From Chryseobacterium ginsenosidimutans (GTDB lineage Bacteria > Bacteroidota > Bacteroidia > Flavobacteriales > Weeksellaceae), in assembly GCF_024807225.1 (NCBI RefSeq), contig NZ_JANUCO010000001.1:3968001-4032000 (forward strand): a stretch of DNA of 64,000 bases, read 5' to 3'. Position 1 is the first letter of the stretch; each line of letters begins with the position of its first letter. The notes under the pieces were generated by a model, which saw only the letters and a program-made list of their open reading frames with translations, had not been told where the DNA came from and searched no databases. Made by a program: the position numbers and the translations under genes. Shown here piece by piece: positions 36,347 to 45,322 of the stretch.

Positions 36347-37273
36347 TTAAAACTTCAAATCACCATTCACTTCTCTTACAGCCTGCGCTGCTTCAGCGAA
36401 TTTCAATTGCTCTTCAGCAGTCAATGTGATATTTACGATTTTTTCTACCCCGTTTTTCCCGATGATTGCAGGAACACCAAGACAGATATCGTTTTGTCCG
36501 TATTCACCTTCAAGCATTAGAGAACAAGGGATCATTTTCTTTTGGTCACATGCAATCGCCTGAACCATTACAGAAACAGCTGCACCTGGAGCGTACCAAG
36601 CAGAAGTTCCTAATAATTTTGTAAGAGTTGCCCCTCCTACTTTCGTTTCTTCGATTACATATTTTTGTTGCTCATCGTCTAAGAATTCAGTTACAGGAAC
36701 ACCGTTTCTTGTCGCTTTGCTCAATAGAGGAAGCATACCTGTATCACTGTGAGCAGCGATTACCATTCCGTCTACGTCAGAAATTGGAGCTTCCAACGCT
36801 TCAGCCAATCTGTATTTGAATCTTGCAGAATCCAAAGCACCACCCATTCCGATGATCTTGTGCTTAGGAAGACCAGAAGTTTTGTGTACCAGATAAGCCA
36901 TTGTATCCATTGGGTTAGAAACCACAATAATGATAACTTCCGGAGAATGTTTTACTAAGTTTTCAGTAACATCTTTTACGATTCCAGCGTTGATACCGAT
37001 TAATTCTTCTCTTGTCATTCCCGGTTTTCTTGGAATCCCTGAAGTGATAACCGCTACATGAGAACCTGCAGTTTTGCTGTAATCTCCTGTTGTTCCGGTA
37101 ATTTTCGTATCAAATCCGTTAAGAGAAGCCGTCTGCATCAAATCCATTGCTTTACCTTCAGCAAATCCTTCTTTAATGTCTACTAAAACTACCTCTGAAC
37201 AGAAGTTTTTCATTGCGATGTATTCTGCACAGCTTGCTCCTACAGCGCCTGCACCTACTACAGTTACTTTCAT
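36347..37273 (-). CDS. mdh: Malate dehydrogenase
   Basis: TCA-cycle enzyme, malate + NAD+ to oxaloacetate + NADH. 308 residues, lactate-dehydrogenase-like type: VTVVGAGAVGASCAEY Rossmann motif, TSGIPRKPGMTREEL substrate loop with the Arg pair, VVSNPMDTM, LDSARF, and the catalytic His in VIAAHSDTGMLPL. Single gene with a following terminator. Confidence 0.95.
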   Translation of the reverse strand: MKVTVVGAGAVGASCAEYIAMKNFCSEVVLVDIKEGFAEGKAMDLMQTASLNGFDTKITGTTGDYSKTAGSHVAVITSGIPRKPGMTREELIGINAGIVKDVTENLVKHSPEVIIIVVSNPMDTMAYLVHKTSGLPKHKIIGMGGALDSARFKYRLAEALEAPISDVDGMVIAAHSDTGMLPLLSKATRNGVPVTEFLDDEQQKYVIEETKVGGATLTKLLGTSAWYAPGAAVSVMVQAIACDQKKMIPCSLMLEGEYGQNDICLGVPAIIGKNGVEKIVNITLTAEEQLKFAEAAQAVREVNGDLKF

Positions 37274-37403
37274 TTTGATTTATTTTTAAATTATTTTAGT
37301 TTAAAATTGAAAACCCCCAAATTTAACAATTCCTGAAAAATTGAGCAATCTTTCAGGAATTTAATTATCTTCAAAAGTGATATTTATATTGTATTGAAAA
37401 AAA

Positions 37404-37955
37404 TTAGTTTACGTTTAATAAAAACGTGTATAATTTTTTAGCTCCTGATAATACCTCATCATACTTTTCTTCCGTCACTTCCGTGTCAAGAACTTCTTTG
37501 AAGTTTTTCCACATCGGTCCTGTATTTTCCTGATAGCATCCGAAGAAATTGAACGTCACATCATCAAAACCTTCCGTTTTAGAAAGCTGTTTGGCGATAA
37601 CATTTCCACCCAAAGTAGAACCTTCGATCACGTACATTGCTCCCAACGCTTCATTTTCATTAGAAAATTCAAGTTCGTGAGAAGCAGATTGGTTTTCCAA
37701 CGCAAGACTCGCCAAATCTTTTTCAATTAAAGGAAGTTTTTTTCTGTTGCTCAACTGAAGTTTTTCAGAGAACTTATCCGAAAGACTGTTGAAGATTTTA
37801 TCTTCAGAGTGAAGAAGCATCAGATAATTGGTACCGATGATCTTTTTATAGTCTTCAAGCGTAAAAGTTTTATTAAAAATTTTTTCTGAGTTGAAAAGCT
37901 TTTCCGCAGCGTCGTGATATTCTGCTGTGTTTTGTTTAAGATATTCAGATACCAT
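37404..37955 (-). CDS. bphO: Heme oxygenase (BphO-type)
   Basis: 183 residues of the heme-oxygenase fold: EYHDAAEKLF (proximal His region), GAMYVIEGSTLGGNVIAKQL (the distal helix glycine-rich motif). It opens heme to biliverdin, the chromophore of the bacteriophytochrome encoded 27 bp upstream, so the pair forms a self-sufficient photoreceptor operon. Confidence 0.9.
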   Translation of the reverse strand: MVSEYLKQNTAEYHDAAEKLFNSEKIFNKTFTLEDYKKIIGTNYLMLLHSEDKIFNSLSDKFSEKLQLSNRKKLPLIEKDLASLALENQSASHELEFSNENEALGAMYVIEGSTLGGNVIAKQLSKTEGFDDVTFNFFGCYQENTGPMWKNFKEVLDTEVTEEKYDEVLSGAKKLYTFLLNVN

Positions 37956-37982
37956 AATAAGGATTTAAAAAGTTCCCCAAAT

Positions 37983-40244
37983 TTACGGTTTTTTAAACGT
38001 TAAAATGAAGGAAGTCCCATCTTTATCACTTTCATAATCTATATTTCCTCCGATTCTTCGCATAATTCGGTGAACAATCGACAATCCTACTCCATTTCCT
38101 TTGAATTTCTTGGCATTATCCATCCTGTTGAAAATTTTAAACATTTTATGCTTATTCTCGTCAGGAATTCCGATTCCGTTGTCTGAAATTCTGTAAATAA
38201 TGATGTCTTCTTCTTCTTTTCCTTCAATTTCAACTTTAGGATTTTCCTGTTGAGACGAATATTTTATTGCGTTGTTGATGATATTTAAAAACACCTGATG
38301 AAGCATCGTTTTATCCGCCAAAACATCGGGACAATCTTTAATAATGATCTCACTTTTCGGACTGTCAAAAGTAATTTTAGCGTTTTCAGAAATTTTTTCG
38401 ATGATGCGGTATGTTTCCTGTCTTCCCAATTCGATTTCGCTGTGTTTTGCACGGCTCAACTGTAAAACATCATGCATCATTTCCGCCATATTGTCGATCT
38501 CTTCAATAATAGAATTTATTTTTCCTTTGCTTTTTTCGGAGCCGTCTGTAAGACTTTTTAAAAGCATTTGGGCATTCAGTTTCATCACGGTTAAAGGTGT
38601 TCCTAAGTCATGAGAAATCGTGTACGAAAAACTGTCCAGCTCTTCATTTACTTTTTTAAGCTCATCATTAAGCCTTTTTATCGTATTATAATTTTTATGT
38701 GACGTTTCAAGAATCAAATCACGTATCGCCTGTAAAGCTGCAATATTTCTCGAATTCCAGCGTTTTGAATTTCCTTTGATATTTTCTGTAAAAATCTGGA
38801 AAGAAGTTCTGGGTGAAACGATTTGTTTTTCTTCCCCGTTTTGCGAAAATACTCCTATTTTTTTCTCTGGATTTCCTGCCCAATTGATATGTTCGTCAAA
38901 CTCTTTTCGGAACCAGATCAGCAGATTATTTTTACTTCTTTCAACAAAATAAATAACGATTCCGGCTGCATTTTCATCAAGACCCAATTCTTCACCGTGA
39001 TCTTTCAGAAAACTTCTGCTTACATAAATAGTATCGTTCGTATTCTCATATGCCCACTGAACAATTTTTTCAATCGTTTCACGAGTCGGTGTAGTACCTT
39101 CCGTAACAATATTTTCGTCTGCAACAATAGCTAAACCATCTGCTTCCGTAAGATTTTTAATCTCCAATTTATTATCAATTAAAGAATCAAATAAATTGTT
39201 GTTTTTTAAAAATTCTGCTTTTAGCTGTGAAGACTTTTCATTCAGTTCCAAACGGTATTTCAGTTCGTTTTTAGATTTAAAAGAAGAATACGCATTGGAA
39301 GCCAATGCTGTAAAAATCCCTGCCTGAACTCTGTCTTCAAGGTCGATATGTTTGGCTTCAGGATTTTGGCACGTCACCAATCCCCAAAGATGATCATCAA
39401 TAATAATGGAAACACTGAAACTTGAAGCTGCTCCCGAATTTTTTATGTATTGCCCATGAATAGGCGACATTGCGCGGGAAGCCGAATACGTAAGATCGAT
39501 TATTTCGTCTGATTTGCTTAAAATAGGAACAGTTTCTGCGTACACATCACTGAAAATTCTTTTCCTTTTTTTAAGATATAATTCTCTCGCCTGTCTCGGA
39601 ATATCGGATTCAGGATAATGAAGTCCCAGAAAGCTCTCCATATTTTCGCTTCTTCGTTCTGCGATTACTTTTCCGGAACCGTCCATCATGAATTTATAGA
39701 TCATCATTCGATCATAATTCACAATGCTCGAAAGCGTATTTAAAAGCTGTTCCCAGATTTCCTGAGCATCATCGATAATGTAAAAATTATCGTATTTATT
39801 AGAAATTCGTTTGTTAGGATTTTCTAAAACCGCTTCAAATTCAAGGAAAATATTTGTTTTGCTTTTGAAAACCGAGAAATGATATTCTTTACCATTGATA
39901 AAAATTTTATCAAAATAAGTCTCATTTTCTCTTCTGGTAAATGTATTTAGGGAATTATAAATATCCGAATCGATAATACTTTTAAAACTATCAGGAAAAG
40001 CTGTAATTTTTTTATCGAAAAGCTGCTGTGTGTTTTCGATATTAAAAATATCCTCAATATTCTTGCTAAAAAAAGTAATGGAATGAGACTCTGCATCAAT
40101 GCCAATCAGATAACCAAAACTTTGTATATAGCCTGGAATATGGATAGGCTCTTCATGACAGTCTACAAAATTCATATAATAATTTTGATCTATCAAAGAT
40201 AACGCTTTTTTTAAAGGAATATTATATTTTGCAATGAAATGCAT
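37983..40244 (-). CDS. bphP: Bacteriophytochrome histidine kinase
   Basis: 753 residues: N-terminal PAS with Cys29 in VDCHEEPIHIPGYIQSFG (the biliverdin-linking position), GAF with the PESDIPRQARELY motif and WGLVTCQNPEAKHI, PHY, then a histidine-kinase domain with His in SYTISHDLGTPLTV and ATPase motifs (NNAIKY, DNGIGIPDE, GNGVGLSIV). A red/far-red light sensor. The start used puts Cys at 29, close to known bacteriophytochromes; an internal ATG would leave it at residue 6. No response regulator is adjacent. Confidence 0.95.
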   Translation of the reverse strand: MHFIAKYNIPLKKALSLIDQNYYMNFVDCHEEPIHIPGYIQSFGYLIGIDAESHSITFFSKNIEDIFNIENTQQLFDKKITAFPDSFKSIIDSDIYNSLNTFTRRENETYFDKIFINGKEYHFSVFKSKTNIFLEFEAVLENPNKRISNKYDNFYIIDDAQEIWEQLLNTLSSIVNYDRMMIYKFMMDGSGKVIAERRSENMESFLGLHYPESDIPRQARELYLKKRKRIFSDVYAETVPILSKSDEIIDLTYSASRAMSPIHGQYIKNSGAASSFSVSIIIDDHLWGLVTCQNPEAKHIDLEDRVQAGIFTALASNAYSSFKSKNELKYRLELNEKSSQLKAEFLKNNNLFDSLIDNKLEIKNLTEADGLAIVADENIVTEGTTPTRETIEKIVQWAYENTNDTIYVSRSFLKDHGEELGLDENAAGIVIYFVERSKNNLLIWFRKEFDEHINWAGNPEKKIGVFSQNGEEKQIVSPRTSFQIFTENIKGNSKRWNSRNIAALQAIRDLILETSHKNYNTIKRLNDELKKVNEELDSFSYTISHDLGTPLTVMKLNAQMLLKSLTDGSEKSKGKINSIIEEIDNMAEMMHDVLQLSRAKHSEIELGRQETYRIIEKISENAKITFDSPKSEIIIKDCPDVLADKTMLHQVFLNIINNAIKYSSQQENPKVEIEGKEEEDIIIYRISDNGIGIPDENKHKMFKIFNRMDNAKKFKGNGVGLSIVHRIMRRIGGNIDYESDKDGTSFILTFKKP

Positions 40245-40343
40245 ACCACAAAAGCAAATTAAGCGGTAACTTAAAAAAGATAATTTAATTAAATATTGTT
40301 TATTAACGTAAATTTCACAAAATTTATTACAATTTTATGCTAA

Positions 40344-41321
40344 TTATAAAATCGGTTCTTGAGACATTCGGGGAATTATAATTTTCTGAGGGTCATTTTC
40401 ATCATACATGATTTCAATTTTTCCTTCTTTTGGAACAGAGGCAAGATTAAGAAGATCGACGATCTTTTTGTACACTGCAATATGTTCTTTTCCTTTAAAA
40501 TCTTTAAAACTTACCTGAAACATGATTTGAGGCTGGTTATTAATCGTCAATCCGGTCTGGCTTACAGTGATAATTTTTGCATCGGCATTTCTTCCGGCAA
40601 AAAGAATACGTTCTTCTTTGGTATTTTTAAAAAATTTCCCAATGATCATTTGATATACCACAATCGTTAATAAAAACATCACTCCACTGAAAATAATCGG
40701 GTGCATAAAAGTGAGAAAACGCCACCCAAAATCGAATGATTCTTTGGTATAGAAGTAGTAATACAAACCGATAACATAAGCAATCATAAAAACCGTAAAG
40801 AAGATTCTGAATACCATTCCGATCCCATTGAACTTTGTTTTTTGTCCGGCTAATATAAAATACGGATCTTGTGAAGTATCCGGATTCAGTAAAACTTTCA
40901 CGGTATTACCAACATTAAATCTTTTTTCCTGAGGTTTTATGTCATGAAACATCATCTCATGTTCAATGAAAATATTCCTGAGATTCTGAAAAGAAAGTAC
41001 AATCTGAATGATATTGATGTTCGATTTAGCATTATATTTTATCAATTTATAATCTAAAATTTTTGCATTTCTCGAAATTCCATTACTTAAAATATGACTG
41101 ATTGTATTTTTAGCCTTAAAAGTTTTCAGGAAAAGATTATTGATGAAGAAAATAAGCACATACAGCCAAATCGCTAAAGAAATGCCAAGATAAATATAAC
41201 TTACTAACACAGAATTTCTTGGTTCTGTTGCAACTTCCGAAGTCATCGTGTAAATAAAAATCGGAAACGGAATACAGAAAACCAGCATGTATATCGCCCA
41301 GAAGATGATCATGAACTTCAT
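40344..41321 (-). CDS. Four-helix integral membrane protein of unknown function (DUF3592-like repeats)
   Basis: 325 residues with transmembrane helices at about 4-25, 42-62, 165-187 and 202-223, and two similar soluble segments (LSFQNLRNIFIEHEMMFHDI..VKVLLNPDTSQDPYFIL and VSFKDFKGKEHIAVYKK..IEIMYDENDPQKIIIP). The pattern of a V.V.YDP.NP loop after a strand domain resembles DUF3592. Function not known. A repeat/terminator precedes it. Confidence 0.7.
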   Translation of the reverse strand: MKFMIIFWAIYMLVFCIPFPIFIYTMTSEVATEPRNSVLVSYIYLGISLAIWLYVLIFFINNLFLKTFKAKNTISHILSNGISRNAKILDYKLIKYNAKSNINIIQIVLSFQNLRNIFIEHEMMFHDIKPQEKRFNVGNTVKVLLNPDTSQDPYFILAGQKTKFNGIGMVFRIFFTVFMIAYVIGLYYYFYTKESFDFGWRFLTFMHPIIFSGVMFLLTIVVYQMIIGKFFKNTKEERILFAGRNADAKIITVSQTGLTINNQPQIMFQVSFKDFKGKEHIAVYKKIVDLLNLASVPKEGKIEIMYDENDPQKIIIPRMSQEPIL

Positions 41322-41378
41322 AATTAATATTTTGTGATTGTTATAAAGTTATGATAAACCTGTGTAAACTAAAAAAAA

Positions 41379-41435
41379 TTAACCACAAAAGAAATAAAAT
41401 AATTAATGCGTAATCTTTATTTCTTTTGTGGTTAA
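41379..41435. repeat. Perfect inverted repeat, TTAACCACAAAAGA family (copy 2), may terminate transcription
   Basis: TTAACCACAAAAGAAATAAA (41379-41398) and its exact reverse complement (41416-41435) around a 17-nt loop. Related to the longer element at 23671. Located after the stop of the nucleoid-associated gene (minus strand), where it can act as a terminator. Confidence 0.7.
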
Positions 41436-41468
41436 ACCTTGATATTATTAACCGTTCAAATTTTTGAT

Positions 41469-42482
41469 TTAAACCTCTTTTTCGAAGTAAAGCATATAGT
41501 ATTTTCCTTTTTCATCTTCTCCTTGAGCCAACTTCTGACGGTCTCCATGAATGTAGATGTGGAAGTTTTTGTCTAATTTAATGATGCTTTTGAAATGTCT
41601 CTGCGTTTTCTTCACCGCCGCTTCACTGATCGGGAATTCTTCTGCAATATTAATCTGCATATCTTGCTCATAATCTGTTTTAAAATTATTAAAACTCTCG
41701 ATCACATGCTCATCAACCAATACTGCATTGGCAAATTCATCCAGCTTAAATTCTTCTTTTTCTTTGAAGAAATTGATGGATTTATTTAAGAAATCTGCCT
41801 GATCTGCTTTGGAAACTTCAAATTCCTGAGGCAATTGTTTTGTGATATAATCTTTGTACACCATCAACGCTTCCTGCGTGTGAAAATATTCGTCGTCGCG
41901 CTGTTTTATTTTTAAGAAATCCTCAAACCAGTAGTACATATCTCCGTTTTTGTTGTTGTCAACCACAGAAAGTACGTATCCGGTTTCTTTGTCGTTATTA
42001 TAAATCAAGGCAGCTTTATCGATTTTAGACAAACCGATTCCCTGATCTTTTTCGATGTCAAAAGTTTCATCATTTGGAGAAATTTTCAGGAAAGACTCTC
42101 TTTTTTCGGTTTTAAAAATACCGATTTTATCCACTCTTTCCGTTCCTTCTCTTTCGTCTTCAAAATAGACGATAAATAATTCCCCACCCTGAACTCTAGG
42201 ATTTTCAGCAGCTTCGAAAAGATGTTTTGCAATGTTTTCAGATTCCCAAAGAAACTTCGCTTTATCATCAAAAATTTCAGATACAGAACTGAAAACCGGA
42301 TTATTCACCAAATAAGAATCACTGTAAAAATGAAACGTTTCCTCTGATTTGAATGAACCTAAGAAGTAATCTTCAAGCAATTCTGCCATTCCTTCTTCCA
42401 GCTGCAATTCTTCCTGAGAAAGCGTTAAAGATTCTCCGTTGATTTTATTTCCGACTCTGTGTACTACTATTTTTGAAAACAT
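41469..42482 (-). CDS. Nucleoid-associated protein (YejK/NdpA family)
   Basis: 337 residues following the 37-kDa nucleoid-associated family: KIVVHRVGNKINGESLTLSQ, LFIVYFEDEREGTERVDKIGIFK, KAALIYNNDKETGYVLSVVDNN, YWFEDFLKIKQRDDEYFHTQ. Binds DNA in other bacteria; precise role in flavobacteria unknown. Terminated by the inverted repeat at 41379. Confidence 0.85.
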   Translation of the reverse strand: MFSKIVVHRVGNKINGESLTLSQEELQLEEGMAELLEDYFLGSFKSEETFHFYSDSYLVNNPVFSSVSEIFDDKAKFLWESENIAKHLFEAAENPRVQGGELFIVYFEDEREGTERVDKIGIFKTEKRESFLKISPNDETFDIEKDQGIGLSKIDKAALIYNNDKETGYVLSVVDNNKNGDMYYWFEDFLKIKQRDDEYFHTQEALMVYKDYITKQLPQEFEVSKADQADFLNKSINFFKEKEEFKLDEFANAVLVDEHVIESFNNFKTDYEQDMQINIAEEFPISEAAVKKTQRHFKSIIKLDKNFHIYIHGDRQKLAQGEDEKGKYYMLYFEKEV

Positions 42483-42689
42483 CCTTTACATATTTTGGAT
42501 TGCAAAGATATTAATTATCTCAACAATCAACAGTATTTCATTCTGATAAAAACCTTCTCATTTTGACATGCTTTTTCTTATTTAAACTTTATATTAAAAA
42601 CAATCAAACCACTGTATTTCAATTAATTAAATAAAAATTATTTTTAACGGAATACAATTTGGCATTATGATTTTCAAAACAGAAACAAA

Positions 42690-42836
42690 ATGGACTTAAA
42701 AACATTAAACAGAATCGACAAGCTAAGAAGGTTGAAAAGCAGAGGACCGGAAACCCCAAAATGGCTGAAATCTTACCGAATGTTGGTATTGGCTTTTTTG
42801 GCGATGTTGGTTTGGCTCTTTTTTGAAAAATTTTAA
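42690..42836 (+). CDS. Small tail-anchored membrane protein (48 aa), module copy 1
   Basis: 48 codons: a basic N-terminal half (LNRIDKLRRLKSRGPETPK) followed by a hydrophobic C-terminal helix (MLVLAFLAMLVWLFF). Starts with ATG after an A-rich leader; the next gene starts 17 bp downstream. The same kind of small protein stands before the paralogue of that gene at 43289. Not in any family known to me. Confidence 0.6.
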   Translation: MDLKTLNRIDKLRRLKSRGPETPKWLKSYRMLVLAFLAMLVWLFFEKF

Positions 42837-42853
42837 TTAAATCAAATTTAAAT

Positions 42854-43210
42854 ATGAATTATTTACAGGCTGTTCAGGAAATTACAACCGTTATTCCCGA
42901 AATTGAGAGTGAACTGAAGGAAACTAAATGTCAAAATTCTTATAGTGTCATCCAAACATTTACGGACAGAATTAAAAAGATGATCCGACAAAACGACAGA
43001 AATATTTTATTCAAATGTTTAAAAAAGATGGATGAAATTTACCGAAACGGCGATACTGTATTAAAAAATGCTGTAGAAACCACTTTCATTTATTCACTGG
43101 ACAATTGTACTGCTTTTTGTAGCGAAGAATACCGAAAAGTGATTTTTAGTCACATTTCTCAGGATCTGCAGAAGATCTATTCGAGACAGATTTACAGCCA
43201 TGGCACATAG
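42854..43210 (+). CDS. Helical protein of unknown function (module paralogue 1)
   Basis: 118 residues, all-alpha. It aligns by eye with the gene at 43471 through VIQTF..IKKMIRQND.NILFKCLKKMDEIYRNGD and the end LQKIYSRQI (there VIQATV, ..LKLMDMIYKGGD.., FQLIYNDQL). It has several Cys not shared with the paralogue. It follows the 48-aa membrane protein, so the pair forms a unit. I suspect a small Bacteroidota-specific DUF family (possibly DUF7674) but cannot confirm it. Confidence 0.7.
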   Translation: MNYLQAVQEITTVIPEIESELKETKCQNSYSVIQTFTDRIKKMIRQNDRNILFKCLKKMDEIYRNGDTVLKNAVETTFIYSLDNCTAFCSEEYRKVIFSHISQDLQKIYSRQIYSHGT

Positions 43211-43288
43211 TTTTGTTACATATTTAAACTATTTCATTACAAATTATAAAAATCGACAAAATAAAAAATCATTCAAAATCAACATTTT

Positions 43289-43420
43289 ATGAAAACTAAA
43301 ATAAGAAAAATATCCGACTGGAAAACCTTCAAAACAACGACCAACAGACACAATATTGAAATTCTGGCAACTCACATCGCCGTGATTATCGGTGTATTTG
43401 TTTTTGCTGCCATTTTATAA
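43289..43420 (+). CDS. Small tail-anchored membrane protein (43 aa), module copy 2
   Basis: 43 codons: basic/polar N-terminus (MKTKIRKISDWKTFKTTT) then a hydrophobic C-terminal helix (THIAVIIGVFVFAAIL). Same size and layout as the protein at 42690, with little identity outside the pattern. 50 bp ahead of the second paralogue. Confidence 0.55.
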   Translation: MKTKIRKISDWKTFKTTTNRHNIEILATHIAVIIGVFVFAAIL

Positions 43421-43470
43421 ACTTTGGTACGGTTTTCGCCACAATAGAAATGTTCTGAAAAATATTAATT

Positions 43471-43866
43471 ATGATGAATGTACAAATGCGAGCTATTAAT
43501 CAAAAAATAGCTATTGAATATTTAAAATTTTTCTATCCACCCCTTCGAAAAGAAATCACAAATTTGTCTGTACAAGACAATTTTCCGGGTGTGATCCAGG
43601 CAACGGTAAATTACCTGAAAGACCTTCTACAAGAGTCGAAAGTGAATATTGTCGCCCATCATCTCAAGCTCATGGATATGATCTATAAAGGCGGGGATTC
43701 TTATGTAAAAGACATGATTGAAAATCTTTTTGTAAGGTCATTTGAAAGCTTTAAAAAGCATTCAAAAATCCAACACTGGAAGCTTCTTTATCAATATATG
43801 CCTATGAATTTTCAGTTGATCTACAACGATCAGCTAAAACAGGATAGGATGTTTTTTGGAAAATAA
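43471..43866 (+). CDS. Helical protein of unknown function (module paralogue 2)
   Basis: 131 residues, alpha-helical, with PGVIQATVNYLKDLLQESK and VAHHLKLMDMIYKGGDSYVK, matching the gene at 42854. The start is either of two adjacent ATGs (43471/43474). A strong terminator follows 12 bp after its stop, so the four genes 42690-43866 likely form one transcript. Confidence 0.72.
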   Translation: MMNVQMRAINQKIAIEYLKFFYPPLRKEITNLSVQDNFPGVIQATVNYLKDLLQESKVNIVAHHLKLMDMIYKGGDSYVKDMIENLFVRSFESFKKHSKIQHWKLLYQYMPMNFQLIYNDQLKQDRMFFGK

Positions 43867-43877
43867 GATTAAATTTG

Positions 43878-43919
43878 AAAATAAAAGCGGCGAAACCAAA
43901 GATTTCGCCGCTTTTATTT
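43878..43919. terminator. Strong bidirectional terminator
   Basis: 17-bp stem with core AAAAGCGGCGAAA / TTTCGCCGCTTTT around CCAAAGA, T-rich on one side and A-rich on the other. Serves the module (+) and the thioredoxin-fold gene (-). Confidence 0.92.
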
Positions 43920-44434
43920 AATTCTTCTTCGTAAAAACTTTTTGTATCGTTTGAAGTTCGTTTTCATTCATTTTTGAAGATTTCTTCAGTTTTGCTACAA
44001 AAGTATCTACTTCTTCAGCTGTTGAAGGGCATCCAAGATTTTCGTTTTTATCATTAAATGAATCCGCAAGAAACCTCACCTTTTGGATTTACAACCAACC
44101 AAAACGGAAGTCCGGCATCTTTTCCTTTATACTTATTCATCAGCTCTTCTCCACCCGGATTTTCAAGCGTTTTTTTCTCTCCTCTTTCCTGAACATCTAC
44201 ATACGTCGTAACGAATTGCTTATTAAAAATAGGTTTTGTTTCCGGCAAATTCATATTATTTTCCATTACGTGACACCATTTGCACCACGAAGCATGAAAT
44301 ACAAGAAGGACGTTTTTATTTGTTGATTTGGCTTCAGTAAGAGCTTTCTTTAGTACAACATCAGCTTTTTCCTGAGCGAAGTTTAATTGAAATAGGAACA
44401 ATCCTACTATCATCAATATTTTAGAAAATTTCAT
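43918..44434 (-). pseudogene. Exported thioredoxin-fold protein, frameshifted near the C-terminus
   Basis: 126 residues are in the first frame: signal peptide (ends QLNFAQ), HASWCKWCHVMENN (WCxxC redox site), LPFWLVVNPKGEVS then a premature stop. At 44069-44075 the coding strand has GGTTTCT; removing one T gives ...NPKGEVLADSFNDKNENLGC... and 45 more residues down to a TAA at 43918 (171 total), ending next to the terminator. Likely a periplasmic thiol-disulfide protein of the DUF255/thioredoxin type. The redox Cys pair is intact in the first frame, so a truncated protein might still fold partly. Confidence 0.82.
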
Positions 44435-44560
44435 TTGAACTTGATTTTGGTTTTAAAATTACACTAATGTAAAGATTTTTTTTGTAATATTTTGTTGTGG
44501 ATAAATGATTCAAAATCAATAAAGAAATTCTTATATTTGTTTAATAAATCTTATTACACA

Positions 44561-44758
44561 ATGAATATTTCTGCTGAAAAAAATGAAATCATAAAGTGGA
44601 TAAATTCTTTGGAAAATCCATCTATTATAGAAGAAATTAACAAAATCAGAAAAAGAAAATCTTTTGATTTTGAGAAAGAATGGGAAAGAGGAATTTCTAT
44701 TGATGAAGCCAGAAAAAGAACTTCAGAGTTTATAAAATCATTAGATTGGAAAAAGTAA
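44561..44758 (+). CDS. Putative type II antitoxin
   Basis: The ATG at 44561 (MNISAEKNEIIKWINSLENPSII) gives 65 residues. A small, charged, helical protein (EEINKIRKRKSFDFEKEWER) with a C-terminal helix EARKRTSEFIKSLDW. It precedes and overlaps a RelE/ParE-like gene by 13 bp. Size, order and overlap are typical of toxin-antitoxin modules. Confidence 0.7.
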   Translation: MNISAEKNEIIKWINSLENPSIIEEINKIRKRKSFDFEKEWERGISIDEARKRTSEFIKSLDWKK

Positions 44759-45069
44759 ATATTATCTTACACCCAAGCGTTACAGCATTTTTTGAAGAAC
44801 TTATCACTGTTTTATACGAAAAAAATTATTTTGGATTTGAAAGTGATGCTCAAGCTTATGTACGAAAAATTTATGATTTCATAGAATATAATCTTCCTAT
44901 TTTTCCCTATAAAAAAACTCCTGAAAATTTATTAAGTTTAGGTTCAAAATATATTTTCTACAAAGCCAATCAAAATACAACTTGGTATATCTTTTTTGAA
45001 AATTCTGAAAATCGTTATCTGATAACTTTCATTACCAATAATTATTCTGAAATTATTCAGTTTTTATAA
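44746..45069 (+). CDS. Putative RelE/ParE-superfamily toxin
   Basis: Start TTG at 44746 overlapping the antitoxin stop region; 107 residues. MEKVNIILHPSVTAFFEELI, YVRKIYDFIEYNLPIFPYKK, and end strands TTWYIFFENSENRYLITFITNNY follow the RelE/ParE barrel layout (helix pair then beta strands). No canonical RelE catalytic residues stand out, so mRNA cleavage versus gyrase action cannot be told. Terminator directly after. Confidence 0.68.
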   Translation: MEKVNIILHPSVTAFFEELITVLYEKNYFGFESDAQAYVRKIYDFIEYNLPIFPYKKTPENLLSLGSKYIFYKANQNTTWYIFFENSENRYLITFITNNYSEIIQFL

Positions 45070-45072
45070 ATA

Positions 45073-45105
45073 AAAAAATCCTCTCGCTTACGCTCAAGGA
45101 TTTTA
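45073..45105 (+). terminator. Terminator of the toxin-antitoxin unit
   Basis: AAAATCCT (45075-45082) with AGGATTTT (45097-45104), loop CTCGCTTACGCTCA, then a T-rich stretch. The rest of the gap to 45322 shows nothing I can support. Confidence 0.75.
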
Positions 45106-45322
45106 TATTCAATCAGTCTGTGACTGCCTATTTTATTTTTTAATATAATATTCATAAAATTAACCACTTACATATTTTAAAGGTACAAATACGATACAAA
45201 TATGTATATTTTTAAACCTTTTTAGAATAGCGGTTCGTTGTTTTTCTCGCTTTTCATGCAGTAGCTAATTATCTCCCGTGATTGTCAATAAAGCAGATAC
45301 GTGAATATATTTCATCATTTAT

